This document shows positions 17,506 through 20,643 of a stretch of 20,643 nucleotides of DNA, one piece after another; the stretch's first letter is position 1; every line of letters starts with the position of its first letter. This DNA is from Ophiothrix spiculata. Taxonomy: Eukaryota; Echinodermata; Ophiuroidea; Amphilepidida; Ophiotrichidae. Made by a program: the position numbers and the translations under genes. The stretch is from NCBI GenBank assembly GCA_000969725.1, contig JXSR01S007742.1; one strand, given 5' to 3'. Under the pieces are notes generated by a model. That model saw nothing but the letters and a program-made list of their open reading frames with translations. It was not told the DNA's origin and made no database searches.

Positions 17506-18498
17506 TTATCAAGTAAAACTTAGAAGGGTAAATCCTACTAGTAAAAGGTTTGCAGTAAAAGTGTGTACTGCATTTTATGCATGCAAACAGCAGTATATAT
17601 ACTCGAAATATCAAGTAAAGAGCATTTTATTTTATGTATATGACCCATTAACTGAAACTTCAAAATATTGCCACACCAGTATGAAAAAATTCGCACAATA
17701 TAGGTATTGGTTTAAACGTGTAAGTTATTTAGTGGTGTGCAATTTTCTAACACCCAAGTCAAAATGCTTATATTTTGTGTAGTTTTCTGGTCAGAATGGG
17801 TCTATATAGGCTTCGAACCTCGTTGAAGTCACATTGTAGTGTTTTGGTGATGTTTTAAAGCCGTTTTAAACTGTGTATCTTTTTCAGCCATTTTAGATCT
17901 CAGTATGGAGCCAATTTTGATTTCAAACCTGTTAAAAAATCTAAATTAGGTATAAATGTTTCTGTTGTTACTCTTTTAATATTCAGTGCTTCTTGTGTTG
18001 TTTCAAAGTGGCTTCAATCTTTTTTGCGCATAAAAACGTATTTTAGTGGTCATTTTGGATCTCAGTACTGGCGCTATTCTTAATATGAAGGATATTAGAT
18101 ATATATTTAGGGGACAAATGATCTTGTTGTATCTCAACAGGGTAATTTCTGTCTGACTATTTTAGGATGTCAGGCATTCTAAGTGCTGTTTTAATTAATT
18201 GTAATGAAAACAAACTTATTGGAGGCCATTTTGAAAACACATTTATTTACCATTGCATTTTGTAATGATTGATCTTTCTATTATCTAGATCGGTTTAATA
18301 GTATAAATGCGCTTTATAAAAGCTGTATTATTATCATTATTTTGAATTTGAACCATACATACAACCTAATTGGCGGCTGTGTTTTGCTTAAAGCTCCAGA
18401 TTCCAGTGAAGAAAATTGCAGAAAAGAAGAGGATTCCAATACGGTTTGATAGTAGAGTTAATGTTAATACTAAGCTTAAACCCGTCTTTCCTATAACC

Positions 18499-19358
18499 AT
18501 GAGACCGAACACTAGAAACACATCATACCGAGGATGCAAGCGGATTGAAAAAGTCAACCAAAGCCGGTGAATCACGCAACACAGCGGCGGTCCTGATGAC
18601 TCGGTAAAAGGTGCCCAGAGTGTTAATCAAGAGCAACAAGGTACTGATAACAGAATCGGCACTTTGTGCTGAAGAGGTAACTTATGAAGGTCAGAAATCT
18701 ATTATGTGCCAGAAGTGCTCATCATGGACACATCAGTCATGTGCCAACCTAAATAACCAAGAAATAAAGCCTTGGACAAAGGTAGACATAACATCATGTG
18801 GTTTTGACAAAGATGATAAAAGGGAAGACTAAACCAGTTACGATGAGTGGTGATAGCTTGAATATGATTGATGTAGTAAAGAAATAGGATGCTGTGGTTG
18901 AAAAACTGAATACATTGACAGAAGCGATGAACAAGAGAGAAGGCAACCTTGACAATCTAGTCGAGAGGAAAATCAGCCAATTTATGAATGAGAAAGTTGA
19001 GAAAGAGAAAAGGGAATGTAATGTCATTCTCCATAACATTCCAGAAAGCATGAGTGAGGAGGCCGAGGAACGCAAAAAGTATGATGAAGATAAATTCATT
19101 GAAGTGCTTGAGTATCTTGAAATAGATGGAGAACAGGAAAACTTAAGACCAGTGAGGCTTGGTAAGAAACAAGATCATCCTGGTGGAAAACCTAGACTGA
19201 TGAAAATGACATTGAACAGTGTTAATTTTAGGAAGAATGTATTGAGTGAAGCCAAGAAATTACATAGTAGCGAAGATGATACACTATCATTTATCTACAT
19301 AACCCCAGACATGACACCCAAGGAGCGAGAGGAAAAAACCCAACAACTGAGAGAATGA
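18499..19358 (+). pseudogene. Broken LINE ORF1 (PHD-like finger, coiled coil, RRM-like region)
   Basis: The likely start is ATG 18499 (MRPNTRNTSYRGCKR...), but the frame stops within 25 codons. Another frame (18611-18832) carries C-x13-C-x2-C-x4-H-x2-C with SSWTHQSC, a partial PHD-type zinc finger; the first cysteine pair is incomplete. After an in-frame stop near 18886, the stretch from 18894 to 19358 holds a charged coiled coil (EKLNTLTEAMNKREGNLDN) and an ECNVILHNIPES segment typical of LINE ORF1 RNA-binding domains. ORF1 proteins coat the LINE RNA; this copy cannot make one. Confidence 0.75.
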
Positions 19359-19553
19359 AGGCTTGAGGTAACTTAAGAAAAGAAGGCTTGAGGGTGAGAA
19401 TGTTATGATAAGAAGCGGAAAAGTAGTGGCAGCTGACAGCACTAGACACAACCCCTTTCGTGGTCAATGCAACAGCAGCTGGGGAGTGATAGGCGTATAA
19501 ATGTTGCCAAACCAGTCTTTTTACTTGCACCGACATAATTTTTGCCAACAATA

Positions 19554-20182
19554 ATGGGCGACGTCCTAGAAGACTTTGTATTCACTAAAGAGGACGTGGA
19601 AAAGAAGCTATAAGTATTAAAGTTAAGTGGCGACAAATGCCCAGGACCAGACCAAATCCACCCTAGAGTACTGCTTGAGTGTTGTGAGGTACTGTCGTTG
19701 CCCTTATACCTTATCTTCAGGAAGACGCTTGACAGTGGTAGCCTCCCAGCTGGCTGGAAGACAGCACAAGTAACCACGATTTTTAAAAAAAGGATCAAAA
19801 ACCAAGCCAACTACAGGCCGGTGAGCCTTAGTTGTATTCCCTGCAAGATCATGGAGTGCAAGAACATGTGAACGTCAAGTGTGCACTATCTGACAAGCAG
19901 CATGGGTTCACCAAAGGAAAGTCTTGCCTCACAAACTTACTGGAAACATTTGAAAACATAACTGACAATCTTGACAGAGGTAACGGTGTTGATATAATAT
20001 TCCTTGATTATCAAAAAGCTTTTGGCTCGGTACCACACAAGAGACTTTTGAACAAGTTGGAATCATATGGGATTGGAGGTAAAATTCACAAGTGGATCCA
20101 GGATTTTCTTTGCAGCAGAACCCAGTATGTAGCTGTAAGAAAGGGCATGTCTGAGGAAGCTGAAATCACTAGTGGAGTACCC
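19554..20182 (+). pseudogene. Broken LINE reverse transcriptase (ORF2 fragment)
   Basis: In the frame of 19554, KCPGPDQIHPRVL, LPAGWKTAQV and NYRPVSLSCIPCKIME are the N-terminal RT motifs, interrupted by a TAA. Near 19850 the frame shifts. The second frame carries KQHGFTKGKSCLTNLL and IIFLDYQKAF (motif A, catalytic Asp near 20006; the usual second Asp is Gly), then ends at SGVP. The catalytic YxDD-type motif, thumb and 3' tail are absent. It is non-functional. Confidence 0.85.
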
Positions 20183-20643
20183 CCTCACGTAGGGGTAGGG
20201 GGAAACAACACAAATGGGTCGAAAAACGTGATTTTTAGGTCAAATTTGATTTGACAACGCCTGGGTCAAGGTCACTTCACCATTCAAGTTGAGTAGTCAT
20301 ATGGAATGTGTATATGTAATAGAGTGAAATGGAGGCGATTAAATATCCTGGTTACGCTTGACTGCGCCAAGAGAATGCTTGGAAGCAAACGAAAAATGAT
20401 CCTTCAACGCGCCACCAGTTTGCAAAAATATGGTTGTAATGAATGTGGAATGTTTTGTGACGGTATATGACAGATTGAAAACCTCTTACTACTACGTAAA
20501 ACTACTAAAATGTCATATACCGCCAGCAGTCCGGTCCAACTGCCCATTTAGGAAAGGTTGCCTGATACGGCAGCACCTTTCCAAATATGACAAGCATGAA
20601 TACCCACAATGCACTGTACCATTAAAAATGTTTAATTTTATAA
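20183..20643. other. Right flank, no gene; small inverted repeats
   Basis: The sequence switches abruptly from the RT. Two hairpins are visible: GGTATATGACA with TGTCATATACC (about 20462 and 20512), and GGAAAGGT-TGCC with GGCA-GCACCTTTCC (about 20551-20582). They may be parts of another unclassified repeat. Confidence 0.5.

Larger units (their letters stand above)
15691..18498. other. Intergenic, repeat-rich stretch between the gene and the LINE
   Basis: No gene is seen. It contains a perfect long hairpin, a TACA/GTAC-rich array, a tRNA-like copy, AGCGCAG repeats, a 221-bp tandem duplication, a 39-bp exact duplication, and near 17837-18100 a degenerate direct repeat (CATTTTAGATCTCAGTA and CATTTTGGATCTCAGTA, about 155 bases apart) that may belong to the 5' end of the LINE. 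Confidence 0.6.
18499..20182 (+). mobile_element. CR1-like non-LTR retrotransposon, internally deleted and 3'-truncated
   Basis: ORF1 remnants (PHD-like finger, coiled coil, RRM-like region) are followed after about 19500 directly by reverse transcriptase sequence. The apurinic-type endonuclease expected between them is missing. The RT ends abruptly at SGVP (20171-20182), just where the conserved motif B would continue. Several stops and frameshifts break it. It lies on the same strand as the kringle-ALP gene, about 2.8 kb past its polyadenylation signals. Confidence 0.85.

Noticed and set aside
18611..18832. Separate host PHD-finger gene
   Set aside because: The finger sits between LINE ORF1 and RT remnants in the usual order, with stops and frameshifts.

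Overview
The window is AT-rich eukaryotic DNA from an animal. It holds GT-AG introns, secreted-protein domains (kringles), tRNA-like repeats, several short terminal-inverted-repeat elements and a CR1-like LINE. Kringles plus a CR1-type LINE with a PHD-finger ORF1 would fit a marine deuterostome such as a hemichordate or lancelet, but the species is a guess.

One plus-strand gene dominates (about 1604 to 15690). I reconstructed eleven coding exons from splice signals and reading phase: three single-exon kringle domains (1604-1876, 2734-3003, 3799-4068), then eight exons (5034-14865) that join into an almost complete alkaline phosphatase (ALP) domain. All eleven junctions agree in phase, and together they encode about 755 residues ending in TAA. 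The 5' end (signal peptide exon, promoter) is not visible and probably lies left of the window. Two AATAAA signals at 15660 and 15672 mark the likely 3' end.

The main result is this architecture: kringle x3 fused to an ALP-fold domain whose metal sites have been selectively changed. By my hand alignment to human placental ALP, the Zn2/nucleophile set is kept (D42, S92, D357, H358). Zn1 has lost two of three ligands (H320 to L, H432 to N). The Mg site has lost S155 (to L) and E311 (to H), H153 is D, and the phosphate-binding R166 is S. Both structural disulfides, the fold-defining glycines and all splice sites remain. This looks like a maintained pseudoenzyme or repurposed secreted protein, not a dead gene. 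The C-terminal GPI-anchor tail is absent.

The introns are crowded with repeats. These include three TA-flanked MITE-like elements (607-1123, 7120-7561, 10735-11171; the first lies upstream of the first exon), two fold-back elements (3118-3382, 4126-4390), a small inverted repeat at 5624-5710 and an inverted pair of dispersed repeats (6527-6670 and 9431-9573). There are also tRNA-like pseudogenes or SINE heads, a 65-bp tandem array (12824-13125) and microsatellites. Intron 1 carries a cluster of six TGACCT half-sites including a perfect DR1.

Downstream of the gene (15.7-18.4 kb) is repeat-rich intergenic DNA with a perfect 24-bp-stem hairpin, tandem arrays and another tRNA-like copy. From 18499 to about 20182 lies a dead, internally deleted and 3'-truncated CR1-like LINE: ORF1 with PHD-like and RRM-like parts, then a broken reverse transcriptase. 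The last 460 bases hold only small inverted repeats.
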